Below, piece by piece: positions 45,430 to 58,040 of a stretch of DNA of 64,000 nt. Each line of letters opens with the position of its first letter. Within the stretch, counting starts at the first letter, position 1. The stretch is from Pleurodeles waltl (Eukaryota > Chordata > Amphibia > Caudata > Salamandridae). The notes under the pieces are model-generated. The model was not told the DNA's origin, did no database searches, and saw only the letters and a list, made by a program, of their open reading frames with translations. The stretch covers positions 353,518,027 through 353,582,026 of the forward strand of contig NC_090439.1 of the NCBI RefSeq assembly GCF_031143425.1, given 5' to 3'. A program made the position numbers and the translations under genes.

Positions 45430-48400
45430 TATCTCTACAAGTTTTGGGCCTTATTCTGTTGCAGGCACCTGGCCCACCCACACAAGTGAGCTATCATTTT
45501 TATCAGGAGACTTGGGGGAACGCTGGGTGGAAGGAAATTTGTGGCTCCACTCAGATTCCAGAACTTTCTGTCACCAAAATGTGTGGAGAATGTTTTATTT
45601 TAGACAGAATTTGAGGTTTGCAAAGGATTCTGGGTAACAGAACCTGGTCCGAGCCACACAAGTCACCCCATCTTGGATTCCCCTAGGTCTCTAGTTTTCA
45701 GAAATGCACAGGTTTGGTAGGTTTCCCTAGGTGCCGGCTGAGCTAGAGGCCAAAATCTACAGGTAGGCACTGTTTTCAATGAAAAAATGTGATGTGTCCA
45801 CGTTGCACTTTGGGGCGTTTCCTGTCGCGGGCGCTAGGCCTACCCACACAAGTGAGGTATCATTTTTATCGGGAGACGTGGGGGAACGCTGGGTGGAAGG
45901 AAATTCGTGGCTCCTCTCAGATTCCAGAACTTTCTGCCACAGAAATGTGAGGAACATGTGTTTTTTAGCCAAATTTTGAGGTTTGCAAAGGATTCTGGGT
46001 AACAGAACCTGGTCCGAGCCACACAAGTCACCCCATCTTGGATTCCCCTAGGTCTCTAGTTTTCAGAAATGCACAGGTTTGGTAGGTTTCCCTAGGTGGC
46101 GGCTGAGCTACAGGCCAAAATCTACAGGTAGGCACTTTGCAAAAAACACCTCTGTTTTCCTTCACCAATTTGGCTGTGTCCACGTTGCGCTTTGGGGCCT
46201 TTCCTGTCGCGGGCGCTAGGCCTACCCACACAAGTGAGGTATCATTTTTATCGGAAGACGTGGGGGAACGCTGGGTGGAAAGAAATTCGTGGCTCCTCTC
46301 AGATTCCAGAACTTTCTGCCACAGAAATGTGAGGAACATGTGTTTTTTTAGCCAAATTTTGAGGTTTGCAAAGGATTCTGGGTAACAGAACCTGGTCCGA
46401 GCCACACAAGTCACCCCATCTTGGATTCCCCTAGGTCTCTAGTTTTCAGAAATGCACAGGTTTGGTAGGTTTCCCTAGGTGGCGGCTGAGCTACAGGCCA
46501 AAATCTACAGGTAGGCACTTTGCAAAAAACACCTCTGTTTTCCTTCACCAATTTGGCTGTGTCCACGTTGCGCTTTGGGGCCTTTCCTGTCGCGGGCGCT
46601 AGGCCTACCCACACAAGTGAGGTATCATTTTTATCGGGAGACGTGGGGGAACGCTGGGTGGAAGGAAATTCGTGGCTCCTCTCAGATTCCAGAACTTTCT
46701 GCCACAGAAATGTGAGGAACATGTGTTTTTTTAGCCAAATTTTGAGGTTTGCAAAGGATTCTGGGTAACAGAACCTGGTCCGAGCCACTCAAGTCACCCC
46801 ATCTTGGATTCCCCTAGGTCTCTAGTTTTCAGAAATGCACAGGTTTGGTAGGTTTCCCTAGGTGGCGGCTGAGCTACAGGCCAAAATCTACAGGTAGGCA
46901 CTTTGCAAAAAACACCTCTGTTTTCCTTCACCAATTTGGCTGTGTCCACCTTGCGCTTTGGGGCATTTCCTGTCGCGGGCGCTAGGCCTACCCACACAAG
47001 TGAGGTATCATTTTTATCGGGAGACGTGGGGGAACGCTGGGTGGAAGGAAATTCGTGGCTCCTCTCAGATTCCAGAACTTTCTGCCACAGAAATGTGAGG
47101 AACATGTGTTTTTTTTAGCCAAATTTTGAGGTTTGCAAAGGATTCTGGGTAACAGAACCTGGTCCGGGCCACACAAGTCACCCCATCTTGGATTCCCCTA
47201 GGTCTTTAGTTTTCAGAAATGCACAGGTTTGGTAGGTTTCCCTAGGTGGCGGCTGAGCTACAGGCCAAAATCTACAGGTAGGCACTTTGCAAAAAACACC
47301 TCTGTTTTCCTTCACCAATTTGGCTGTGTCCACGTTGCGCTTTGGGGCATTTCCTGTTGCGGGCGCTAGGCCTACCCACAAAAGTGAGGTATCATTTTTA
47401 TCGGGAGACGTGGGGGAACGCTGGGTGGAAGGAAATTCGTGGCTCCTCTCAGATTCCAGAACTTTCTGCCACAGAAATGTGAGGAACATGTGTATTTTTT
47501 GCCAAATTTTGAGGTTTGCAAAGGATTCTGGGTAACAGAACCTGGTCCGAGCCACACAAGTCACCCCCACCTTGGATTCCCCTAGGTCTCTAGTTTTCAG
47601 AAATGCACAGGTTTGGTAGGTTTCCCTAGGTGGCGGCTGAGCTACAGGCCAAAATCTACAGGTAGGCACTTTGCAAAAAACACCTCTGTTTTCCTTCACC
47701 AATTTGGCTGTGTCCACGTTGCGCTTTGGGGCATTTCCTGTCGCGGGCGCTAGGCCTACCCACACAAGTGAGGTATCATTTTTATCGGGAGACGTGGGGG
47801 AACGCTGGGTGGAAGGAAATTCGTGGCTCCTCTCAGATTCCAGAACTTTCTGCCACAGAAATGTGAGGAACATGTGTTTTTTTAGCCAAATTTTGAGGTT
47901 TGCAAAGGATTCTGGGTAACAGAACCTGGTCCAAGCCACACAAGTCACCCCATCTTGGATTCCCCTAGGTCTCTAGTTTTCAGAAATGCACAGGTTTGGT
48001 AAGTTTCCCTAGGTGGCGGCTGAGCTACAGGCCAAAATCTACAGGTAGGCACTTTGCAAAAAACACCTCTGTTTTCCTTCACCAATTTGGCTGTGTCCAC
48101 GTTGCGCTTTGGGGCATTTCCTGTCGCGGGCGCTAGGCCTACCCACACAAGTGAGGTATCATTTTTATCGGGAGACGTGGGGGAACGCTGGGTGGAAGGA
48201 AATTCGTGGCTCCTCTCAGATTCCAGAACTTTCTGCCACAGAAATGTGAGGAACATGTGTTTTTTTAGCCAAATTTTGAGGTTTGCAAAGGATTCTGGGT
48301 AACAGAACCTGGTCCAAGCCACACAAGTCACCCCATCTTGGATTCCCCTAGGTCTCTAGTTTCCAGAAATGCACAGGTTTGGTAGGTTTCCCTAGGTGGC

Positions 48401-51240
48401 GGCTGAGCTACAGGCCAAAATCTACAGGTAGGCACTTTGCAAAAAACACCTCTGTTTTCCTTCACCAATTTGGTTGTGTCCACGTTGCGCTTTGGGGCAT
48501 TTCCTGTCGCGGGCGCTAGGCCTACCCACACAAGTGAGGTATCATTTTTATCGGGAGACGTGGGGGAACGCTGGGTGGAAGGAAATTCGTGGCTCCTCTC
48601 AGATTCCAGAACTTTCTGCCACAGAAATGTGAGGAACATGTGTATTTTTTGCCAAATTTTGAGGTTTGCAAAGGATTCTGGGTAACAGAACCTGGTCCGA
48701 GCCACACAAGTCACCCCCACCTTGGATTCCCCTAGGTCTCTAGTTTTCAGAAATGCACAGGTTTGGTAGGTTTCCCTAGGTGGCGGCTGAGCTACAGGCC
48801 AAAATCTACAGGTAGGCACTTTGCAAAAAACACCTCTGTTTTCCTTCACCAATTTGGCTGTGTCCACGTTGCGCTTTGGGGCATTTCCTGTCGCGGGCGC
48901 TAGGCCTACCCACACAAGTGAGGTATCATTTTTATCGGGAGACGTGGGGGAACGCTGGGTGGAAGGAAATTCGTGGCTCCTCTCAGATTCCAGAACTTTC
49001 TGCCACAGAAATGTGAGGAACATGTGTTTTTTTAGCCAAATTTTGAGGTTTGCAAAGGATTCTGGGTAACAGAACCTGGGCCAAGCCACACAAGTCACCC
49101 CATCTTGGATTCCCCTAGGTCTCTAGTTTTCAGAAATGCACAGGTTTGGTAGGTTTCCCTAGGTGGCGGCTGAGCTACAGGCCAAAATCTACAGGTAGGC
49201 ATTTTGCAAAAAACACCTCTGTTTTCCTTCACCAATTTGGCTGTGTCCACGTTGCGCTTTGGGGCATTTCCTGTCGCGGGCGCTAGGCCTACCCACACAA
49301 GTGAGGTATCATTTTTATCGGGAGACGTGGGGGAACGCTGGGTGGAAGGAAATTCGTGGCTCCTCTCAGATTCCAGAACTTTCTGCCACAGAAATGTGAG
49401 GAACATGTGTATTTTTTGCCAAATTTTGAGGTTTGCAAAGGATTCTGGGTAACAGAACCTGGTCCGAGCCACACAAGTCACCCCATCTTGGATTCCCCTA
49501 GGTCTCTAGTTTTCAGAAATGCACAGGTTTGGTAGGTTTCCCTAGGTGGCGGCTGAGCTACAGGCCAAAATCTACAGGTAGGCACTTTGCAAAAAACACC
49601 TCTGTTTTCCTTCACCAATTTGGCTGTGTCCACGTTGCGCTTTGGGGCCTTTCCTGTCGCGGGCGCTAGGCCTACCCACACAAGTGAGGTATCATTTTTA
49701 TCGGGAGACTTGGGGGAACGCTGGGTGGAAGGAAATTCGTGGCTCCTCTCAGATTCCAGAACTTTCTGCCACAGAAATGTGAGGAACGTGTTTATTTAGC
49801 CAAATTTTGAGGTTTGCAAAGGATTCTGGGTAACAGAACCTGGTCCGAGCCACACAAGTCACCCCATCTTGGATTCCCCTAGGTCTCTAGTTTTCAGAAA
49901 TGCACAGGTTTGGTAGGTTTCCCTAGGTGGCGGCTGAGCTACAGGCCAAAATCTACAGGTAGGCACTTTGCAAAAAACACCTCTGTTTTCCTTCACCAAT
50001 TTGGCTGTGTCCACGTTGCGCTTTGGGGCATTTCCTGTCGCGGGCGCTAGGCCTACCCACACAAGTGAGGTATCATTTTTATCGGGAGACGTGGGGGAAT
50101 GCTGGGTGGAAGGAAATTCGTGGCTTCTCTCAGATTCCAGAACTTTCTGCCACAGAAATGTGAGAAACATGTGTTTTTTGAGCCAAATTTTGAGGTTTGC
50201 AAAGGATTCTGGGTAACAGAACCTGGTCCGAGCCACACAAGTCACCCCATCTTGGATTCCCCTAGGTCTCTAGTTTTCAGAAATGCACAGGTTTGGTAGG
50301 TTTCCCTAGGTGGCGGCTGAGCTACAGGCCAAAATCTACAGGTAGGCACTTTGCAAAAAACACCTCTGTTTTCCTTCACCAATTTGGCTGTGTCCACGTT
50401 GCGCTTTGGGGCCTTTCCTGTCACGGGCGCTAGGCCTACCCACACAAGTGAGGTATCATTTTTATCGGGAGACGTGGGGGAACGCTGGGTGGAAGGAAAT
50501 TTGTGGCTCCTCTCAGATTCCAGAACTTTCTGCCACAGAAATGTGAGGAACATGTGTTTTTTTAGCCAAATTTTGAGGTTTGCAAAGGATTCTGGGTAAC
50601 AGAACCTGGTCCGAGCCACACAAGTCACCCCATCTTGGATTCCCCTAGGTCTCTAGTTTTCAGAAATGCACAGGTTTGGTAGGTTTCCCTATGTGGCGGC
50701 TGAGCTACAGGCCAAAATCTACAGGTAGGCACTTTGCAAAAAACACCTCTGTTTTCCTTCACCAATTTGGCTGTGTCCACGTTGCGCTTTGGGGCCTTTC
50801 CTGTCGCGGGCGCTAGGCCTACCCACACAAGTGAGGTATCATTTTTATCGGGAGACGTGGGGGAACGCTGGGTGGAAGGAAATTCGTGGCTCCTCTCAGA
50901 TTCCAGAACTTTCTGCCACAGAAATGTGAGGAACATGTGTTTTTTTAGCCACATTTTGAGGTTTGCAAAGGATTCTGGGTAACAGAACCTGGTCCGAGCC
51001 ACACAAGTCACCCCATCTTGGATTCCCCTAGGTCTCTAGTTTTCAGAAATGCACAGGTTTGGTAGGTTTCTCTAGGTGGCGGCTGAGCTACAGGCCAAAA
51101 TCTACAGGTAGGCACTTTGCAAAAAACACCTCTGTTTTCTGTGATGTGTCCACGTTGTGTTTTGGGGCATATCCTGTCGCGGGCGCTAGGCCTACCCACA
51201 CAAGTGAGGTATCATTTTTATCGGGAGACTTGGGGGAACA
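45430..51240. repeat. Tandem array B: about 383-bp satellite, about 15 units
   Basis: Sixteen copies of the box GAGGTATCATTTTTATC (first copy GAGCTATC...) occur from about 45484 to 51220, at intervals of 383-384 bp in the centre. The first interval (about 367 bp) and the last (about 370 bp) are shorter and diverged, and one inner interval is about 380. Central units differ by only a few bases. Open frames of 82-256 codons recur in every unit on both strands because the unit lacks stops in some frames and 384 is a multiple of 3; they are not convincing genes. The array lies wholly inside the piggyBac element. Confidence 0.95.
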
Positions 51241-52308
51241 TAGAATAGCAAAACAAGTGTTATTGCCCCTTGTCTTTCTCTACATTTTTTCCTTCCAAAT
51301 GTAAGACAGTGTGTAAAAAAGACGTCTATTTGAGAAATGCCCTGTAATTCACATGCTAGTATGGGCACCCCGGAATTCAGAGATGTGCAAATAACCACTG
51401 CTTCTCAACACCTTATCTTGTGCCCATTTTGGAAATACAAAGGTTTTCTTGATAGCTATTTCTTACTCTTTATATTTCAGCAAATGAATTGCTGTATACC
51501 CAGCATAGATTGAAAACCCACTGCAGGGTGCAGGTCATTTATTGGCTCTGGGTACCTAGAGTTCTTGATGAACCTATAAGCCCTATATATCCCCGCAACC
51601 AGAAGAGTCCAACAGACGTAATGGTATATTGCTTTTGAAAATCTGACATTGCTGGAAAAAGTTACAGAGTAAAACGTAGAGAAAAATTTATGTTTTTTTC
51701 ACCTCAATTTCAATATTTTTCTTTTTCAGTTGTTATTTTCTGTAGGAAACCCTTGTAGGATCTACACAAATGACCCCTTGCTGAATTCAGATTTTTGTCT
51801 ACTTTTCAAAAATGTTGCGGTTTCTGGGATCCAGCGTTGGTTTCATGCCCATTTCTGTCACTGACTGGAAGGAGGCTGAAAGCACAAAAAATCGTAAAAA
51901 TGGGGTATGTCCCCGTAAAATGCCAAAATTGTGTTGAAAAATTGGGTTTTCTGATTCAAGTCTTCCTGTTCCTGAAAGCTGGGAATCTGGTGATTTTATC
52001 ACCGCAAACCCTTTGTTGATGCCCTTTTCAGGGAAAAGACCACAAGCCTTCTTCTGCAGCCCATTTTTCCAATTTTTTTTAAAACAACGAAATTTTCACA
52101 GTTTTTTGGCTAATTTCTTGGCCTCCTTCTGGGGAACCCACAAAGTCTGGGTACCTCTAGAATCCCTAGGATGTTGGAAAAAAAGGACGCAAATTTGGCA
52201 TGGGTAGCTTATGTGAACAAAAAGTTATGAGGGCCTAAGCGCGAACTGCTCCAAATAGCCAAAAAAAGGCTCGGCACAGGAGGGGGAAAAGGCCTGGCAG
52301 CGAAGGGG
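51241..52308. other. Right subterminal region of the piggyBac
   Basis: About 1 kb of single-copy sequence leading to the right end. It is AT-rich, with T/A runs, and ends 'ggcctggcagcgaagggg' before TTAA. I recall similar text at the ends of other amphibian piggyBac-type repeats, which suggests it holds transposase-binding sequence. No gene. Confidence 0.6.
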
Positions 52309-52312
52309 TTAA

Positions 52313-52611
52313 AGGTGTGCAAGTAGAGGGTTGAAAAGATTCATTTTAATGCTCACTTGTGAGACAGAAACTATTGTGACACCTCCATATCCTGGGAACC
52401 AAGGACTAATCAGTGCGGAATCAACAGGTAATCAGTGCGGAACCAAGGGGTGATCAGTGTAAAACAGTAAAGACTAGTTCTATCAGGGCCATTGGCTAAT
52501 AATTGTAAATGTAGGGAAATACAAAAATTCAAGGTGCCATAAACCACATTACCACACCTACAGTAGTTTAACAAGGGCTGGTCATACATTCAATATTAAT
52601 GTTCAGACTGT
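52313..52611. other. Flank with three 22-bp direct repeats
   Basis: ATCAGTG(C/T)(G/A)-type units start at 52409, 52431 and 52453, a strict 22-bp period. They would lie upstream of the ERV promoter if the ERV LTR continues across the piggyBac, like enhancer repeats of a U3. No gene. Confidence 0.35.
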
Positions 52612-53508
52612 GGCCCATATTTATACTTTTTGACCAAAACTGCGCAAACGCAATTTGCATCAAAAGTAAGCGCCAGCTTCCATCATTCCAGAGCAACAGC
52701 CGGGTGCCAAATTTATGGAATCCCGCAACCCAGTGCAAAGGGTGGACTAGCGTCTGGGAAAATGATGCTAGCCAAGTGGGGGTAGCGGTAGGGGGGAGGG
52801 GGTTTTGCACCAAAAAATTACGCTAGGCTGGTTAGAGGCAAAATAAAATGCCTTTAACCAGCCTAGAGTCATTTCCTAACACAAAATCATCCATACCACA
52901 TGACTCCTGTCCTATTAAAAACAGAAGTCATGCCCACCACCCAATGGCCAGCACAGGGGACAAGGGTCCCCTGGGCATGGCCATTGCACCCAGTGCCCTG
53001 TAGGGGTGCCCATTTCAGGGCCCCCAATGGCAATTAAATTTTTTTTTTAAATACTTACCCCTACTTACCCTACTTACGTGGGATGGGGTCCTCCCATCCT
53101 CTGGTATCCCTCTGGTGTGGGTGGGGGTGTTCCTGGGGCTTTGGGTGGGCACCTGTGGCTCTTTCCATGGTGGTTGACACAGGTCCCCTAATGTCTGTCC
53201 ACACCCAGGTGTTAAATAATGGTGCTAAGCATGCTTTGCGCCATTATTCAGGCCCCCCTCCCCAGTGCACCTTTTTGCACTGGAGGATAAATAAGGTGCT
53301 AGAGGCTTAGAGTAATTTTTCGGATGGGAACGTCTACCTTGCATCTCATTGACGCAAGGAGGTTTCACGCATCCAAAGAAAATGACGTTAACTCCTATAT
53401 TTTGGTGTTAGACAGGTCTAGTGTCAAAATGTGAATATGGAGTTAAGTTTTCACTGAATTTGATTAAAAAATTATGCAAATTCAGCACAAACAGAGTATA
53501 AATATGCC
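52612..53508. mobile_element. Palindrome-chain MITE, family 1, copy B
   Basis: Ends GGCCCATATTTATAC and the complement at 53496-53508 match copy A at 9453. Internal landmarks follow in the same order: a catgactcctgtc hairpin (about 52899-52932), the ccaatggcca/ggggac/tcccctgggcatgg hairpin (about 52942-52986) and the 'cttacc' plus GGGGTGG-rich stretch. It is clearly more decayed than copy A, with many stems mismatched. Confidence 0.7.
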
Positions 53509-54121
53509 TTAGGTATAATTCCTGAGGGTGCTGTAATGGTGAATAGTTGAGGGTGCAGTGCCTGGACGATAATCATGTGCAGAAATAACTCCAAAGACCC
53601 CTGTTGTCTTTCCTGCACCATCACATTTGAAAGCTTACTTCTGGTACCGGAAAACGGCTTTTCACAAACACATAAAAACTTCACGTGCCCGTAGATGTAC
53701 CGATTGGAAGACGAGCGAAGAGCGACCATCTATCTGTTCCTTTAACATTTCCAATGGAGTTTCATGCTCATTAGATGGAGATGTGCAAACTGACGAGCAG
53801 ATTGATGGGCAGATTGAAAGATGCACACTCAAAGGGCAAATAAGCACTCCAGATTTCAGTTGGTTTGGTATATCATGGCGTGACCTTCAATATTTATCTA
53901 ATTTCTAGGAAAATATCCCAAAATGAAAGCATGTTTTATTGGATCTCTTCCGGTGGCTACGAGCTCCTACCTCCTCCCTTCTAAGGGCATATCTTGTGCA
54001 TCCTATAATGGCATTTAGGTATGTGCAGCAGTTGCTACTACTGTTTCTCATTTGGTGCCCTGCTCACATTCCCCAGGGGCTTTTCTGCTTTCCTCATAAC
54101 TGCAACCTTTCAGATTGCTAA
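53509..54121. other. No recognisable gene
   Basis: A frame at 53627-53908 overlaps one on the other strand and carries no motif I recognise. Nothing is supported here. Confidence 0.5.
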
Positions 54122-54850
54122 TCTTTAACCTCTTGGCTGCTAAGTGGCTTCCCTTTGATGCTAAACCCTTTAGTGACATTTGGGACAGCTGTATTTACGC
54201 TTTCATTGTGTTTTTTCCTTCACATCATATCTTTGGAACTCTGTCTCCTAGTTTCCGCACATGTTTGGTATTATTTTGTTTAACTACACAGGAGCCTCCT
54301 GAAGAAATAACAAAAATACAGCAAATGAATGTTTAAAAAATGGAAAAAAGTGACAAGCAAAAAAGTGTGTGTTTTTTGTAAGAAATCTGCTGTTTTCATC
54401 ACTGTTTGTGCTTCTTTCTAAAGAGCGGTCGATATTCTTTATTTTTTCCAGTCCCTACCTACTTTCAGTTTTGAAGGAACAGAGGTCAAACACATAAATG
54501 AGCTCAGAAATCTATACATTTCTGTAAAGAACACAAACCTCTGAATTAAGTACCGATTTGCTCTTCGGAAGGCATTAATTTTAGGGAAATCTGAAATCCA
54601 AACAATGCACACCACTCTGGACTTCCCTGTACATACAGCACTACATAGTATATTGTACTAATAATGTTTCAGGCTAGCAGTTTTCCAGGATGGTGGTTCA
54701 CCAAAGGCCCAACTACTCCAGTGGGCCTTTCTCATGGTGTTCATTAGGTCCACATACATGCATGTGAGATATCATTTTTATCAGTTCAAATGTGGGGCTG
54801 AGATCCACCAATTACCAGACAGACCGAGATATGTGGCAGTGCTTCCAAAC
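54122..54850 (+). mobile_element. Degenerate piggyBac-related relic
   Basis: At 54125-54144 the sequence TTAACCTCTTGGCTGC follows the giant element's right-end consensus (TTAACCCCTTCGCTGC) with three substitutions. At about 54773 a GAGATATCATTTTTATC box matches the array B box with one change, preceded by a similar 'catacatgcatgt' context. No transposase or right end is seen, so it looks like an old, truncated or non-autonomous relative. The right boundary is arbitrary. Confidence 0.45.
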
Positions 54851-55432
54851 TTCTGAGGAGCACATTGGGCATATAACTCCAACATTCTCCCCACAAGGAA
54901 CAAGAAGATTGTTAGTCAGGGACAGGAGAAGGCCAATCCTATGCAGGGGCTCAGTCACCCAAAGAGACAAAGGCCTGGTGGTGTAATAGAATTGGGCGTG
55001 GATTCTTGCTCGCCGATCTACCTCCTGCAGTAATACCCGAGTAGACATACACTATAGATAAGTACCACTGAAAAAGAAAGAATCTCAGTTTCTCTGTGGT
55101 ACCTCTCCTGCTTGAATCAGTGCTCAGGCGGCTGAGCTATAGCCCCCCCAAGCACTGATTTATAGCTGCCACAGGAGACAAATATCTCCGGCGGCTTCAA
55201 GTAACCCGATGACAGTCAATGCATTGTGAACATTACAAGTCATTAAAAAGTCAACCTGGATTGTGGAACAAGAGTGATTCTGCAGTCTGTTGAGGTGAGT
55301 GACAGACAGGGGGAGCCCAGCAGGGTGAGCAGAGAAGGTGTTCTAGATTGTAGGTGCATGGTAGCTATGGCCGTATCCATAGCACTCAACAAGTTGAGCT
55401 TTAGACATGGTTGTTATCTGCGTAGCACCATT
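54851..55432. other. No recognisable gene
   Basis: Frames on both strands are short and without motifs. Nothing is supported here. Confidence 0.5.
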
Positions 55433-55966
55433 AGGCATATTTACAAGAAAGTGGCACATCATAAATGATACACCACTTTTCTTGCCCCCCCCAAAAGGCA
55501 CCTAACGGCACCATGGTTAAACCGTATTTACAATACGATGCACCGTGGCGGATGTTAGCATGATAGGATCAACATTTTTGACACTGTTGTGGCACTTTAC
55601 TACACTAGCGTCAAAACTTTTAATGTTAGTGCCACAAAGCACAGGGGAGTCCATTGCATATAATAGATGCGTCATTTTAACGCATGCTCTGTACATGAGT
55701 TAAAATGATGGAAAAAATGACACAGTGAATTGTATATTTCACTGCTCCATTTTTTCGGGTCTCCCTGAGCTGCGACGCCCCCTTGAAAACATTGTACCTG
55801 GCGCAGGCATAACGTGGCACATCAGTTTTCAAAGAGGTGCAATGCATACATTGCGCCACTTTGTAAATATGGTGTTTGGAAACTGCCTCCTTAATGCCAC
55901 ATTAGCGTAAAAAAAATGACACTAGTGTGGCAGAAGGAGGCGCAAGGGGCTTGTAAATATGCCTCC
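55433..55966. mobile_element. Palindrome-rich MITE, family 3
   Basis: Left end TAGGCATATTTACAAG and right end CTTGTAAATATGCCTCC are inverted repeats about 534 bp apart. The interior has weaker hairpins, for example around tgtggcactttact / agtgcc-type arms near 55580-55640 and 'acgcat' arms near 55667-55685. Its overall design resembles families 1 and 2, but the ends differ. Confidence 0.6.
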
Positions 55967-56701
55967 AAGTTTCTTAAAAACGGTATCTTTAATGTTTAGC
56001 AGCCTTATTTAGAATAATCAGTTGGAATTGTCCTGCTCCATCAGGAGTAACTTTTACATTTCTGCAGAACTCATACATGTTTCTCGTAGAACACCTAGGA
56101 ACTGTGACTATTTTATATTCCCAAGGAGTACTCCAGGAATTTCTTTGTGAGTTCCATATTGACTAAATATTCTCAAACATATTTGCTGATGAGAAAACCC
56201 TTGACGAAGTCCAAGTGTACTTGCTGATTTTTTCCTTCAGCCTTATGGGCCGTCCCTTCCCATTCCCACCCTGGGTACAGATTTACTCATGAGCTTGAGA
56301 GGAGTAATTATCAGATTCAATTCGTGGTGGGAATAGACAATGAAAAAAATGAATTACCACAAAATCACAGGTTTTGGAGTGTTTACCTACAGATGTACAG
56401 TATTAGGTGGGAATACATTAATCCAAAGGTGTAAATTCACATTTTGTGAGCTGCAAACATGACTTTGTGCTTTGTAATTACATAATTTTTCCACTTTAGC
56501 TGAAATTTGATGCGCACATACATAGGTTTGTGAATAAGGTCCTTCTAGTTTTAGTAGTAGGTTTTGGCGCCCGTTAACTAACAATGTTTACTAACAAACA
56601 AGGAGCAGTGTCCAGTCCTCATTGCCCAGTCACTGAGATCAAACACCATGTGTGTGCAGAAACTTTATTCAGTATTCCCACCCCACATGTAATGAGAGAC
56701 T
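55967..56701. other. No recognisable gene
   Basis: AT-rich anonymous sequence. Frames at 56387-56584 and 56584-56781 have no motif. Confidence 0.5.
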
Positions 56702-57024
56702 ATGGGCCTCATTACGAGTTTGGCAGTCCTAACACTGCCAAACTCATGGTGGTAGTCGGACTGCCGCAATCCAGGTGGTAGGACCGCCAGATTATGATCC
56801 TGGTGGTCAGACTGCCAGGAGACTGCCGCCTCCGCCGGGATCAGGGAACCCTATGGTTTGGTGGCAGTCAAGTCGTGTTCAGCAATGGCAGTGCCGAATT
56901 CGGCACTGTCATGTTGATCATGACTTTCCTTTCCACTAGCCTTTTCATTGCTGGGCCCTTGCCATGAAAAGGTCGTCAGAAAGGCAGAGTTGGGAGAGTT
57001 GGGGCCATAGGGGGCCCTTGCACT
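56702..57024. mobile_element. Partial palindromic MITE
   Basis: Starts GGGCCTCATTACGAG and contains hairpins such as gagtttggcagt / actgccaaactc (about 56717-56746) and gcagtgccgaattcggcact (about 56888-56908). The complementary right end is not found, so it is probably truncated. Confidence 0.5.
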
Positions 57025-58040
57025 GCAAACTAAATGTTTCAACTATTCGACTTATACCTGTAAAGTTGTAAACTCATCCAAAAATGTCTTCCAGTTATAT
57101 CTGAAAATGATGACATAAACATCAATATCTATGTACTAATCTAATGCCATTTTTCGGTACAAAATCAACGCAACCAAATCTCACCCAGGCCACTACCACT
57201 GTACAAGTCCCAAAGACACCTTTGCCCCTTAATGAACAGTATTGTTCCAGTCTCAGAAGATACCATTACGAAAATACCAATCTTTAAACTCTGACTCTCT
57301 GGGGTTCTTGCAACACATTTATTGTTACAAGATTTGTCACGCTATTGTAATCCCACTGTTTATATGCCTAGCAATGAACCAGAACTCCTGTTCTCGACAG
57401 ATTAAACTACCATCACATGCCCATTTTGCATCCAAACACCTTCTTAGCAGTTTCTAGGCTGACATCAGCCATGCAGAAACACCAAAGCACCTCAATGAGG
57501 TAATGACGAGGGCTAAATTATGTCTTGATAATTTATGACCAATCTGCAACTTTCAACACAACAAATCACCATGTCCACATCTTTCAGTTGAATTCTTCTT
57601 GTACGACGGAGGGAAACTTCTTATAGTGGTTCTTATCAATTCATAGTCAACAAGTGAAATTAAGTTACTCCTCTCGGAATACCTGTGGCATACAACAGTG
57701 AATCTCCAGCTCTACTTCTACTTTTTTCTACTTCTTTATTGATTTATGACCGGTTAAAATTGTGAGCAGTCTCCCGCACACAGACAATATTTTTTGGGTT
57801 TACTAATAGCACCAACTTCCAGTTTCTGACACGGGCAATTCATCAATTTGTAAACATGAATGTGCAGATACTATCCCTCCGAGACATGTACAATCAGCAA
57901 TCTTGTGGTCTACATCAAGCTAAGGTAGCCAGTAGCAATAAAGCTGTCAACTAACACAAGTCAGCAAGTGGGTAATATAAGTGATGAGATCATATTGTCC
58001 CAAGACTTCACATGATTACATGACCTCCACGGAGTCAAAG
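57025..58040. other. No recognisable gene
   Basis: AT-rich anonymous sequence before the LINE fragment. The last few dozen bases may continue the LINE upstream in a decayed state. Confidence 0.4.

Larger units (their letters stand above)
38918..52312 (+). mobile_element. Giant piggyBac transposon with internal satellite arrays
   Basis: The element lies between two TTAA sites (38918-38921 and 52309-52312), the invariant piggyBac target duplication. The left end reads CCCCTTCTGTGCCGCGG and the right end, complemented, CCCCTTCGCTGCCAGG; they match over CCCCTTC and TGCC with an offset of about one base. An intact transposase gene at 42456-44249 lies in between. At 13,387 bp between the sites it is about five times the usual 2-3 kb. 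The extra length is mainly two tandem arrays, one on each side of the gene. The intact gene and TTAA sites suggest a young element, although the two ends have diverged from each other. Confidence 0.85.

Noticed and set aside
47178..49098. Two 256-codon minus-strand frames and repeated 82-128-codon frames in array B
   Set aside because: They recur in every repeat unit on both strands, change length with 1-bp unit differences, and show no motif. They follow from a stop-poor satellite unit near a multiple of three.
45430..51240. CRISPR-like or alpha-satellite-like array
   Set aside because: Units are about 383 bp with no spacers, inside a transposon of a vertebrate-type genome. The 170-bp monomer length of array A resembles alpha satellite only by coincidence; the sequence is unrelated.
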